Shown here one piece after another: positions 24,751 through 32,576 of a DNA stretch of 64,000 nt. The notes below the pieces were generated by a model. That model was not told the DNA's origin, searched no databases, and saw only the letters and a list, made by a program, of their open reading frames with translations. Source of the stretch: Actinomadura terrae (lineage in GTDB: Bacteria; Actinomycetota; Actinomycetes; Streptosporangiales; Streptosporangiaceae). Numbering within the stretch: the stretch's first letter is position 1; every line of letters begins with the position of its first letter. The stretch is taken from the NCBI RefSeq assembly GCF_022751215.1, contig NZ_JAICDG010000003.1, positions 496,001 through 560,000 on the forward strand. Direction: 5' to 3'. Made by a program: the position numbers and the translations under genes.

Positions 24751-26859
24751 ATGGAACCTGTCCGCTCCGCCGCCTCGGGGGCCGCCGCCGAAATTATCGA
24801 CTATGTCGACTCCGACGACCGATTCGTCCGCAGCGGTCCACGCGGCAAGGCCGCTGCGGAGGGTCTGTACTACCGGGTCGCGGCGACCATTGTGCACACC
24901 GGTGACGGCCGCGTCCTCGTCTACCGGAGGCCGTCGCACGCCGCCGTCTTCCCCGGCTACCACGACGTGCTGGTCGGCGGCGGGGTCAGAGCGGGAGAGG
25001 ACTACCGGCAGGCGGCGATGCGCGAGCTCGCCGAGGAGACCGGGCTGCGACCGGCGGTGCGCGAAGTCCTGCGGGTCCGCCATGACTCCCCGGTGGGCCC
25101 CTGCCACCTCGCGGTCCACCTCGCCCTTCTCGACGGCCCGATACGAGCGGCAGCCGACGAAATGGAGCAGTATCGATTGCTGCCCCTCGCAAATGTCGTG
25201 TCCGACCCGCCGCAACCATTCGTCCCGGCGGGTCTGGAGACATTGCGCCGGCTGTTACCGGATTTGCAATCGGCGGCTTCACAAGGCGGCGGATCACTGC
25301 GCGACGCGGGGCCGGCCGCGGCCGCCGCTCCTTTCGCATCGGCCCTCCGGCGCTGCCGTGACCGTCTGGCCCAGCGGGTCGCCGCGCTGGTGGGCCCCGA
25401 CGGACTGGTGGCCGCCCCATGCGAAAGCCGCGTCCTGGAATCGGCTCTCCTGCTGCACCTGCTGGAATCGGAGTCCGTCGCCCCCGGGGCCGCGAACCGG
25501 CTGCGCCGCCACCTCCGAGAGCGGATCGTCGCAGACCCTCCCGACGCGTTGCAGTGCGCCTTCGCCCGGCTCGTCCTCGCCGAGGACGGGTCTGGAGCAG
25601 ACGGTGTTGTCCTAGACGCGGTGCTGTCCTCGTTCGAGCACTTCAGCGCCGCCCGCAAGCAGTTGATGTTCCAGACCCTGCTGGCCGAACTCGGCGGGGC
25701 CGACTTCCCGACGTCCGGTTTCGCCGCGTTCGACGCCGACCGGCAGCAGAGCTGGCTGCGACTTGAGATGTGCGCCCTCAAGGTCATGGCGGCCCACGGC
25801 GCCGGCGCGCCGGCCGCCGTCACGGACCAGGACTGGGCGCGTCTGGCCCCGGCCGTCCGGCCCGGACCGGTATGGGAGGGCAACCATCTCGCCCGCCTGC
25901 TGGGCCTGCTCGCGTTGCGCCACCACCGCTCCCACCGGCCGTCCGTCCGGGAAACGCTGGGCCGCATCACCGCCGAACTGCGGCCCGACGGCGGCCTGCC
26001 GTTCATCACCGGTATGGACGTCTTCGCCACGGCGATCGCCGGCAACGCCCTGAAGCGCACCAGCCCCGACGGCGCCCTGACCGCATTCATGGCCGACGCT
26101 CTGGCCGCCCAGCAGCATCCCGACGGCGGCCTCGGTTACACCGTCGACGTCGGCCAGAGCGACGTCGACGACACGTCCTACACCATCGAGTTCCTGCGCG
26201 CCGCCGCGCCACTGCGGCACGCGGCGGCCATCCGCGGGGCGGAACGCTTCCTCCTCCGGCAACGCAACCCCGACGGCGGATTTCCGACCTTCGTCCACGG
26301 CGGCCCCTCCGAGGTCACCATGACCGCGGCCGCCGTCAACGCCCTCGCCGCCGACCCCGCCCACCGGCGAACCGTCGAGCGCGGGGTGGCCTTCATCGTG
26401 GACCGCGCCGAACGAGGCGCGGGCGGCGAACGCAGCTGGAGCCGGACCGCCACCAACGCGGCCTTCCGGACCGCGCTGGCCTGCGACACCCTGACGACCC
26501 ACGCACCGGCCTCGCTGCGAACGGCGGCCGCGGGCCACCGGCGGCGCACCGCCGGACACCTCACCGAGACACAGGGCACGGACGGCGGGTGGGGACACGA
26601 CCCCGGCGATCCCAGTGATCCGATCAGCACCGCCTATGCCGTGATCGCCCTCACCTCCATGCCCCAGCGCACCGGCGCACTGCACCGGGCGCTCTCCTAC
26701 CTCGCCGAACAGCAGCAGCCGCACGGCGGCTACCACAGCAGACCCGACCAGGCAGGGCCGCGCCCGCTCCTCTACAACGCTCCGGTCCTCGCCGACGTCT
26801 GCGTACTCCTCGCGTTCGCCCACGCGGTACCGCTCCCTCACTGGTACGCGGCGCCGTAG
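24751..26859 (+). CDS. NUDIX hydrolase fused to a class II terpene cyclase-like domain
   Basis: 702 residues. Residues 40-180 are a NUDIX domain with a perfect box, G77-x5-E83-x7-R91-E-L-A-E-E-T-G98-L. Residues 190-702 are an alpha-barrel protein of the prenyltransferase/squalene-oxidase-repeat class, with DGG-aromatic motifs near 411, 456, 507, 610 and 657. DVDDTS at 471-476 matches the DxDD catalytic acid motif of class II diterpene/sesquiterpene cyclases; no class I DDxxD motif is seen. Length fits bacterial class II cyclases (about 500) plus a NUDIX. Inference: protonation-driven cyclisation of a prenyl diphosphate, with the NUDIX domain removing phosphate. The IDI catalytic Cys is absent, so it is not an IPP isomerase. 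CGGAG eight bases before the ATG. Codons in the first 500 bases are less GC-rich than neighbours, hinting at transfer. Confidence 0.82.
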   Translation: MEPVRSAASGAAAEIIDYVDSDDRFVRSGPRGKAAAEGLYYRVAATIVHTGDGRVLVYRRPSHAAVFPGYHDVLVGGGVRAGEDYRQAAMRELAEETGLRPAVREVLRVRHDSPVGPCHLAVHLALLDGPIRAAADEMEQYRLLPLANVVSDPPQPFVPAGLETLRRLLPDLQSAASQGGGSLRDAGPAAAAAPFASALRRCRDRLAQRVAALVGPDGLVAAPCESRVLESALLLHLLESESVAPGAANRLRRHLRERIVADPPDALQCAFARLVLAEDGSGADGVVLDAVLSSFEHFSAARKQLMFQTLLAELGGADFPTSGFAAFDADRQQSWLRLEMCALKVMAAHGAGAPAAVTDQDWARLAPAVRPGPVWEGNHLARLLGLLALRHHRSHRPSVRETLGRITAELRPDGGLPFITGMDVFATAIAGNALKRTSPDGALTAFMADALAAQQHPDGGLGYTVDVGQSDVDDTSYTIEFLRAAAPLRHAAAIRGAERFLLRQRNPDGGFPTFVHGGPSEVTMTAAAVNALAADPAHRRTVERGVAFIVDRAERGAGGERSWSRTATNAAFRTALACDTLTTHAPASLRTAAAGHRRRTAGHLTETQGTDGGWGHDPGDPSDPISTAYAVIALTSMPQRTGALHRALSYLAEQQQPHGGYHSRPDQAGPRPLLYNAPVLADVCVLLAFAHAVPLPHWYAAP

Positions 26860-28805
26860 GCGGCGGCCTGGAGGTTGTACAGCTCGGCATAGAGGCCGCC
26901 GTGCGCCATCAGCGTGTCGTGGTCGCCCTCCTCGATCACCCGGCCCTGCTCCAGGACGTGGATCCGGTCGGCGTGCCGGACGCTCGCCAGCCGGTGCGTG
27001 ATCAGCAGGACGGTCCGCCCGTCGGTGTGGGCGCGGATGCGCTCGAACAGCAGGTGCTCGGCCCGCGCGTCCAGGGCGGCGGTGGGCTCGTCGCAGATCA
27101 GCAGCGGCGCGTCCCGGTAGAAGCCGCGCGCGACCGCGAGCCGCTGCCACTGGCCGCCCGACAGGTCGGCGCCGCCCTGGAAGCGGCGGTCCAGCAGCGT
27201 GTCGTAGCCGCGCGCCAGCTCGGCCACGACCTCGTCGGCGCCCGAGGCGCGCGCGGCCGCGAGGACGGCGGGCTCCCGCGTCCCGTCGTCGCGTTCCATC
27301 GCGATGTTCTCGCGCGCCGTCATCGGCCAGTGCGTGTACTCCTGCGCGATCACGGCGACGCGGTTCCACACCTGTTCGGGGGAGACCCGCGACAGCGGCA
27401 CGCCGTCCCAGAGGATCTCGCCGCCGTCGGGGTCGTACAGGCCCGCCATGACGCGGGAGAGCGTGGACTTCCCGGAGCCGTTCTCGCCGACCAGCGCCAC
27501 GACCTCGCCCTTGCGCAGCTCCAGCGATATCCCCCGCAGGGACGGCTTGTCCGCGCCCGGATAGGTGAAGGTGACGTTCTCGACCCGGATGCAGTCGAAG
27601 TCGTCCGGGAGCGTCTCCTCCTCCTTCTCGACGGCGGACGGCAGCGCGCGGCCCGGGATCTTCGCCTCGGCGGTGTCGCAGAACGTCAGGTAGTCGCCGA
27701 AGTACAGGCCCTGCTCGTAGCACTGGTTGACGGCGAACACCAGGTTGGCCAGCGACGTCTGGCCCGTCCTGATCGCGAGGACGGCCGTTCCCGCGACCGC
27801 CAGCGGCACCGCGCCCTTCCACAGCATGAACCCCAGCGCGACGTAGACGGCGCCGGTCGCGAGGCCCTGGAGCACGTCTCCGGCGACCTTGGCGACGGTC
27901 TGGCGCCGCGCCAGGTCCAGCTCGACGCCGCGCTGGTAGGCGGCGAACCGGTCGTACTCCTCCAGCAGGAACCGCCGCATCGTGAACGAGCGGACCTCGG
28001 CCGCGTGCCGCCGCTCGGTCATCAGGTCCGACAGGATCCACTTGCGGCGTCCCACCTCCACCAGCCTGAGCAGCGTGACGTAGCGCATCCGCGCGCTGCG
28101 GACCGACGCCCATCCCTCGGGCAGCGCCGTCAGCAGGAGCAGCGGCAGCAGCAGCGGGTGCAGGACGCCGAGCGTCCCCGCCGCCGCGACCAGCCCGACG
28201 GCGCCGGTCAGCACGTCCACCGCGTGCTGGACGACCCGCGGCGCGGCCTGGAGGCCCCGGGTCTCCGCGCGCTTCAGCTCGTCCAGGAAGTCGGGGTCGT
28301 CGAGCGCGGTGAGCGCCACCCTCGTCGTCGCCTCGTACAGCCGCAGCTCGACCAGCCGCTCCACCTGCGGCTCCAGCCGCGCCTGCGCCCAGCCCGCGCC
28401 CGCCTGCAACCCCGCCCGCAGCGCCGCCGCGCCCGCGACCAGCACCAGCGAGGGCAGCGCGTCGCGGACCCGGCCCGGCGTCGGGCCCCCGCTGAACAGC
28501 GCCGTGAGCACGCCGGTCGTCGCCAGCAGCCCGAACGCGGTGAACACGCCCGCGAGGAGGTTCAGGGAGATCGTCACCACCGTGTCGGCGCGGCTCGCAC
28601 GCCACGCCAGCCGCGCCGCCTGGCCGATCACCGACGGTAGCCGCCGGGCCATGACGCGCATCCCGGTCTCGGCCAGCTCGCCGGTCCTGGTGTACCAGTA
28701 GTGGGTGGCGAGCTCGGGCAACTCCGGTGCCCTTTCGTCACTCCCGCCTCTCCTGCCACGCTTCTTACCAGCTCTTTTGCGACGTTTCTCCGCACGTACG
28801 CCCAT
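26838..28805 (-). CDS. ABC exporter, fused membrane and ATPase domains
   Basis: About 655 residues. The first 340 hold about six hydrophobic segments (exporter type I fold); the rest is an ATPase with Walker A GENGSGKST (about 441), signature DLSGGQWQRLAVARGF, Walker B LLICDEPTAALD and H-loop LITHRLASV. Such half-transporters export lipids, peptides or drugs as homodimers. A start at 28805 (ATG, GAGGGGCGGA before it) is preferred to GTG 28835. The N-terminus is very basic. The gene converges on the NUDIX-cyclase gene and overlaps its 3' end by 22 bases, so co-regulation is not implied, though export of the terpenoid product is a possible link. Confidence 0.88.
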   Translation of the reverse strand: MGVRAEKRRKRAGKKRGRRGGSDERAPELPELATHYWYTRTGELAETGMRVMARRLPSVIGQAARLAWRASRADTVVTISLNLLAGVFTAFGLLATTGVLTALFSGGPTPGRVRDALPSLVLVAGAAALRAGLQAGAGWAQARLEPQVERLVELRLYEATTRVALTALDDPDFLDELKRAETRGLQAAPRVVQHAVDVLTGAVGLVAAAGTLGVLHPLLLPLLLLTALPEGWASVRSARMRYVTLLRLVEVGRRKWILSDLMTERRHAAEVRSFTMRRFLLEEYDRFAAYQRGVELDLARRQTVAKVAGDVLQGLATGAVYVALGFMLWKGAVPLAVAGTAVLAIRTGQTSLANLVFAVNQCYEQGLYFGDYLTFCDTAEAKIPGRALPSAVEKEEETLPDDFDCIRVENVTFTYPGADKPSLRGISLELRKGEVVALVGENGSGKSTLSRVMAGLYDPDGGEILWDGVPLSRVSPEQVWNRVAVIAQEYTHWPMTARENIAMERDDGTREPAVLAAARASGADEVVAELARGYDTLLDRRFQGGADLSGGQWQRLAVARGFYRDAPLLICDEPTAALDARAEHLLFERIRAHTDGRTVLLITHRLASVRHADRIHVLEQGRVIEEGDHDTLMAHGGLYAELYNLQAAAYGAAYQ

Positions 28806-29016
28806 CCGGTTCCGCCCCTCGCCCTCAGGTACCACCCGGCAAAGGAAGTGTGCGACGAGAGGAGGAGGTTGTCCCCCTTTCGTGTCGCAAAGAGTGGCTA
28901 TCTGGAGTTGTGGACAATCCTGCGCCGGATGGACGCGCCCGCCGCCCGAGTTGTCTAGGGTCTACGGCATGACCGACGGCTGGCCGGAGGGCTGGACCCG
29001 CAAGGAGGGCGACCGC

Positions 29017-30114
29017 GTGGCACGCAGCAGGCACGAGTCCGCACCCGCGGACCATCCGCACGCCTACGAGCCCGACCCCTACGCGGACCCGTACGCCGGA
29101 GACCAGCTCGCCGGGGGCCGGATCGGCTTCGGGGACGAGCCCCCCGCCGGATACCGGCGGCGCCGCCGGAGGCGCTGGCCGTACGTGCTCGGCGCGCTGG
29201 TCCTCGTCCCGCTGCTGCTGCTCGTCGGCGCGTACTTCTACCTGGACTCGCGGCTCAAGCGCGAGTCCGTCCTCACCGACTACGCCGGCCGGGTCGCCGA
29301 CACCCCCGGCACCAACTGGCTGGTCGTCGGGTCCGACAGCCGCGAGGGCATGTCCAAGGCCGACCAGCGGCGGCTGCGCACCGGCTTCGCGGCGGGCCGC
29401 CGCACCGACTCGATGATGCTGCTGCACTACGGCTCGGGCGGCACGTCCCTGATCAGCCTGCCCCGCGACTCCTACGTCCCGATCCCGGGGCACGGGTCGA
29501 ACAAGCTGAACGCCGCCTTCGGGTTCGGCGGGCCGAAGCTGCTCGTCCAGACGGTGGAGCGGGCCACGGGCGTCCACATCGACCACTACGCCGAGATCGG
29601 CTTCGGCGGCTTCGTCGGCGTGGTGGACGCCGTCGGCGGCGTGGACATCTGCGTCAAGGAGAGGCTGGACGACCCGAAGGCGGGCCTGAAGCTCAGCCCC
29701 GGCTGCCAGACGCTGAACGGCGGCCAGGCCCTCGGCTACGTGCGGACCCGCAAGTTCGCCCGCGCCGACCTGGAGCGCGTCGAGCACCAGCGGCAGTTCT
29801 TCGGCGCGCTGATGAAGAAGGCCACCGGCCCCGGGACGCTGCTCAACCCCTTCCGCGGCTGGCCGCTCGCGACCAACGCGACCAAGAACTTCCTCGTGGA
29901 CGACGGCGACCACCTCTACGACCTCGTCCGGATGATGTGGGCGATGAAGGGCGTCAGCGGCGGGAACGGCGTGACGACCACGGTCCCGATCGGGGGCGTC
30001 GGCCACACGACGGCGGCCGGCGACTACATCACCTGGGACAGGGCGAAGGCGGCCACGCTCTTCGACGCGCTGAAGTCGGACCGGAAGATCCCCGAGAGCG
30101 TCATCACCAAGTAG
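29017..30114 (+). CDS. LytR-CpsA-Psr family cell-wall ligase
   Basis: About 365 residues. A disordered acidic N-terminus precedes a basic stretch of Arg residues and one membrane anchor (WPYVLGALVLVPLLLLVGAY), then an extracellular LCP domain. Typical elements: GSDSREG, AAGRRTDSMMLLH, SLPRDSYVPIPGHG, KLNAAFGFGGP and YVRTRKFARADLERVEHQRQ. LCP enzymes transfer teichoic acids or other polymers from lipid carriers to peptidoglycan. GTG at 29017 is chosen because AAGGAGG lies at 29002-29008; an in-frame ATG at 28969 would put this site inside the gene. Divergent from the ABC exporter. A single DnaA-box-like TTGTCCACA (complement, 28909-28917) lies upstream. Confidence 0.9.
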   Translation: MARSRHESAPADHPHAYEPDPYADPYAGDQLAGGRIGFGDEPPAGYRRRRRRRWPYVLGALVLVPLLLLVGAYFYLDSRLKRESVLTDYAGRVADTPGTNWLVVGSDSREGMSKADQRRLRTGFAAGRRTDSMMLLHYGSGGTSLISLPRDSYVPIPGHGSNKLNAAFGFGGPKLLVQTVERATGVHIDHYAEIGFGGFVGVVDAVGGVDICVKERLDDPKAGLKLSPGCQTLNGGQALGYVRTRKFARADLERVEHQRQFFGALMKKATGPGTLLNPFRGWPLATNATKNFLVDDGDHLYDLVRMMWAMKGVSGGNGVTTTVPIGGVGHTTAAGDYITWDRAKAATLFDALKSDRKIPESVITK

Positions 30115-30169
30115 GGGCGGCCGGGACGGGTGGGGACGGATCGCGGTGGTGCCCGGTTAGGCTCGGGGC

Positions 30170-30460
30170 ATGACAGAGGTGACGCCGAACGGCGAGGATC
30201 TGGACGAGCTGCCCACCAAGGAGCTGTACGAGCGGGCCACGAAGCTGGCCCGTGAACGCCGTGACGTCGGTTTCCTGTGGGATCTGCTGCGCGCGATCCC
30301 GGCCGCCGCCGCGGCCACCGGGGAGGTCGGGCGCGCCGAGTTCGACCTCCTGCACGGGCTGTCGCTGCTGGAGGAGTTCACCCACGCGGGCGAGGGCGAG
30401 CTGGCCGACGCCCTCCGCCCCTTCTACATCGACTACCTCGCCGAGCCCCGCACCCCCTGA
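30170..30460 (+). CDS. Conserved-looking small actinobacterial protein, function unknown
   Basis: 96 residues, mainly helical and acidic: LPTKELYERATKLARERRDV then VGFLWDLLRAIPAAAAATGE and a C-terminal LRPFYIDYLAEP. No signal peptide or membrane segment. No named family is recognised, although the composition and steady codon bias indicate a real cytoplasmic protein. It lies 55 bases after the LCP gene and may be read through from it. Confidence 0.7.
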   Translation: MTEVTPNGEDLDELPTKELYERATKLARERRDVGFLWDLLRAIPAAAAATGEVGRAEFDLLHGLSLLEEFTHAGEGELADALRPFYIDYLAEPRTP

Positions 30461-30593
30461 CGCCCCGGTCCGCCGGGCCCCGCGGGATGTGGCGCCGAGG
30501 GGACATGGACCTGTCTTTGCGTGCCGTTGATCTCCATCCGGCCGTCGCTGGGAAACACTCTCTGTAGGCATCTGACCGCAGAGGGTGGTTCGA

Positions 30594-30755
30594 GTGAACA
30601 AGAAGTACGTGAAGCTGGTGAGCATCGCCTTCTTGGCGTGGTACGTCATCAGCCGGCCCGAAGGCGCGGCACGCCTGGTCAACGGCAGTCTGGGCGGCCT
30701 CGGGAACGCTGCCGAGTCGGTCTCGCGGTTCATGAGCGCGATCCCGAGCAGCTAG
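30594..30755 (+). CDS. Membrane micro-protein 1 (53 residues), paralogue of the next
   Basis: GTG at 30594 opens MNKKYVKLVSIAFLAWYVIS, a basic tip followed by one membrane segment, then RPEGAARLVNGSLGGLGNAA and a Ser-rich end. The distribution (Lys-Lys start, IAF core, P-E/Q-x-A-A after the membrane, V-N, then a Gly/Leu helix) is repeated in the next small gene. A purine-rich GAGGGTGG about ten bases upstream is the likely ribosome site. A hairpin terminator follows at 30770-30796. Function unknown. Confidence 0.6.
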   Translation: MNKKYVKLVSIAFLAWYVISRPEGAARLVNGSLGGLGNAAESVSRFMSAIPSS

Positions 30756-30769
30756 GACGGCCTCCGCGG

Positions 30770-30796
30770 ACCCCGTGCCCTCGACGGGCGCGGGGT
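30770..30796 (+). terminator. Hairpin terminator after micro-protein 1
   Basis: ACCCCGTGCCC pairs with GGGCGCGGGGT (one G-U pair) over a TCGAC loop, followed by TTCTT. Confidence 0.65.
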
Positions 30797-30927
30797 TCTT
30801 CTACATCTCCGGCAGCAAGCACTGTCGCCGCCGTCACAGTAAAATCCCCCTTTGCGGGCAGACGCGGTTGGGCACAATCGCATCGGGTCATTGTGTCGCT
30901 GCGCTACTTAGAGGGACGGCGTTACGG

Positions 30928-31095
30928 ATGCTGAAGAAGAACCTCCGCTATGTGGCGATCGCCTTCGTCATCTTCTACCTGCTGAGTTCCCCGCAGGACG
31001 CGGCAGGGGTGGTGAACAACGCGTTCAGCCAGCTCGGGACGGCCGGCGACCAGCTCTCCTCGTTCGTGAACAACCTGGGCGACGGCGGCAGGTAG
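30928..31095 (+). CDS. Membrane micro-protein 2 (55 residues), paralogue of the previous
   Basis: ATG at 30928 opens MLKKNLRYVAIAFVIFYLLS, then SPQDAAGVVNNAFSQLGTAG and DQLSSFVNNLGDGGR. It aligns without large gaps to micro-protein 1: K-K, V-x-IAF, x-S-x-P-(E/Q)-x-A-A, V-N. One membrane pass with a short helical outer or inner tail is expected. GAGGGA lies 11 bases upstream. The gap before it holds a TAAAAT hexamer (30840-30845) that could be its own -10. Function unknown; a tandem duplication is the simplest origin. Confidence 0.65.
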   Translation: MLKKNLRYVAIAFVIFYLLSSPQDAAGVVNNAFSQLGTAGDQLSSFVNNLGDGGR

Positions 31096-31217
31096 CGGCG
31101 GCCGCCAGGTCCGGCGGCCGGCGGTCACGCGGTCCGGCGCCCGGTGGGGGCGTCGACGGCCGCCTAGGAGATGCCGGCGTCGCCGTCAGGTCCGGCGGTG
31201 TCGCCGGTGCCGGCAGC

Positions 31218-31257
31218 GTCGCCGGGTGTCGCCGGGTGTCGCCGGGTGTCGCCGGGT
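31218..31257. repeat. 10-bp tandem repeat, four exact copies
   Basis: GTCGCCGGGT is repeated four times without change between micro-protein 2 and the glutathione peroxidase gene. The 10-bp unit is close to one helical turn. It is probably a slippage-prone minisatellite in non-coding DNA. Confidence 0.85.
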
Positions 31258-31337
31258 GTCGGCCGCGCCGTTGCCGGCGATCGACTCGCGGGCGTCGTCC
31301 CGCGGGCATGTCGGACCGGTCTCCTAGGATCGGTCGC

Positions 31338-31826
31338 ATGTCTGTCTACGATGTGGAAATCGGCGGCCTCCAGGGCGGGTCCGCGGATCTCGCGCGATAC
31401 CGGGGCACGTCCGTGCTCGTCGTCAACGTCGCCTCCAAGTGCGGCCTCACCCCCCAGTACGCGGGGCTGGAGCGGCTCCAGGAGCGCTTCGCCGAGCGGG
31501 GCTTCACCGTCCTCGGCGTCCCCTGCAACCAGTTCATGGGCCAGGAGCCCGGTACCCCCGACGAGATCGCCGAGTTCTGCTCGGCGACCTACGGGGTCAC
31601 CTTCCCCCTCACGGAGAAGGTCGACGTCAACGGCGAGCAGCGGCATCCCCTCTACCAGGGGCTGGTCGGCACGCCCGACGCCGAGGGCCACACCGGCGAC
31701 ATCCGCTGGAACTTCGAGAAGTTCCTCATCGGCCCGGACGGCTCCGTCGCCGCCCGGTTCGCGCCGCAGACCGAGCCCGAGGCCGCCGAGGTCGTCGCCG
31801 CCATCGAGCGGACCCTGCCGTCCTGA
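31338..31826 (+). CDS. Glutathione peroxidase-family thiol peroxidase
   Basis: 162 residues, single thioredoxin-fold domain. NVASKCGLTPQY holds the peroxidatic Cys (C35), VPCNQFMGQEPG carries the Gln (Q65), and RWNFEKFL gives W124 and N125, completing the GPx catalytic tetrad. As a Cys enzyme in an actinomycete it more likely draws electrons from thioredoxin than from glutathione (family knowledge). It reduces hydrogen and lipid hydroperoxides in the cytoplasm. Monocistronic. The ribosome site is weak (AGGAT). Confidence 0.93.
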   Translation: MSVYDVEIGGLQGGSADLARYRGTSVLVVNVASKCGLTPQYAGLERLQERFAERGFTVLGVPCNQFMGQEPGTPDEIAEFCSATYGVTFPLTEKVDVNGEQRHPLYQGLVGTPDAEGHTGDIRWNFEKFLIGPDGSVAARFAPQTEPEAAEVVAAIERTLPS

Positions 31827-31860
31827 GCCCCGCCCCAGGGCCCGCGCAGGGCCCCAGGGG

Positions 31861-32403
31861 TCAGGGGGCGCGGGTGATGTCCCAGTCCAGGGTGGCGGGC
31901 AGCGACCCTTCGAGGGTGAGCAGCCAGCGCTTGACCTCGACGCCCGAGCCGCCGCTGTAGCCGCCGATCCCGGTGGCGGCGACCACGCGGTGGCACGGGA
32001 CGACCAGCGGAATGGGGTTGGAGCCCATCACCTGGCCGATGACCTGCGCGTGGACGCCCGTCCCGCTGCGGTCGCCCAGCTCGCCGTAGGTGAGCGTGCG
32101 GCCGTAGGGGACGGTCTCGTACAGGGTGGTGAGCACCTGCCGCTGGACGTCGGACGTCAGCCGCCAGTCGATCGGCAGGTCGAAGCTCTTCAGGTCGCCC
32201 GCGAAGTAGTCCGACAGCGCCGACAGGGCGGGCGCGAGCCGGTCCGGGGCGTCCACGACGGGCAGGCCCGCCGCCCGCGCCACGCGCTCGCGGGCGGCGG
32301 GGGTGTCGCGGAAGTGCAGCGAGACGATCCCGGTCTCGGTCTCGCCCACGAGCAGGCGGCCGAGCACGGTGTCGGCCGTGCCGAACGCGAGTGTTCCGGT
32401 CAT
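31861..32403 (-). CDS. ogt: Methylated-DNA-protein-cysteine methyltransferase
   Basis: 180 residues. The C-terminal domain holds the acceptor motif VVPCHRVV (C137), with SNPIP and a helix-turn-helix-like region before it; an N-terminal ribonuclease-H-like domain precedes it. The suicide enzyme removes alkyl groups from O6-alkylguanine. ATG at 32403 is supported by AAGGAG at 32413-32418 on the minus strand; a longer frame to 32463 lacks such a site. It is convergent with the peroxidase gene. Confidence 0.93.
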   Translation of the reverse strand: MTGTLAFGTADTVLGRLLVGETETGIVSLHFRDTPAARERVARAAGLPVVDAPDRLAPALSALSDYFAGDLKSFDLPIDWRLTSDVQRQVLTTLYETVPYGRTLTYGELGDRSGTGVHAQVIGQVMGSNPIPLVVPCHRVVAATGIGGYSGGSGVEVKRWLLTLEGSLPATLDWDITRAP

Positions 32404-32576
32404 GGTGGTGGGCTCCTTCCCAGCGGACAGCCTTCCACGCGGATCTGTCATTTCCGCCGACACGTCGCCTTTCGGGGGCCACGTTGTCGTCTTCCTGCCA
32501 ACACCGGTGGCCTGCCTGCAGTTGCACGCCGGGGGCGCCCGGGCGCCCGGCCGCCGCGCGCCGGGTCGCTCGCCGC

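Noticed and set aside
24751..25130. The NUDIX domain as an IPP isomerase, which would make the fusion a terpene-precursor enzyme
   Set aside because: The catalytic Cys motif of type 1 isomerases is absent (sequence reads FPGYHDVLVGGG) and the hydrolase box is perfect.
28909..28917. A DnaA box (TTGTCCACA on the minus strand) as a sign of an origin
   Set aside because: Only one box was noticed and there is no dnaA, dnaN or box cluster nearby; a single box is expected by chance or as a regulatory site.
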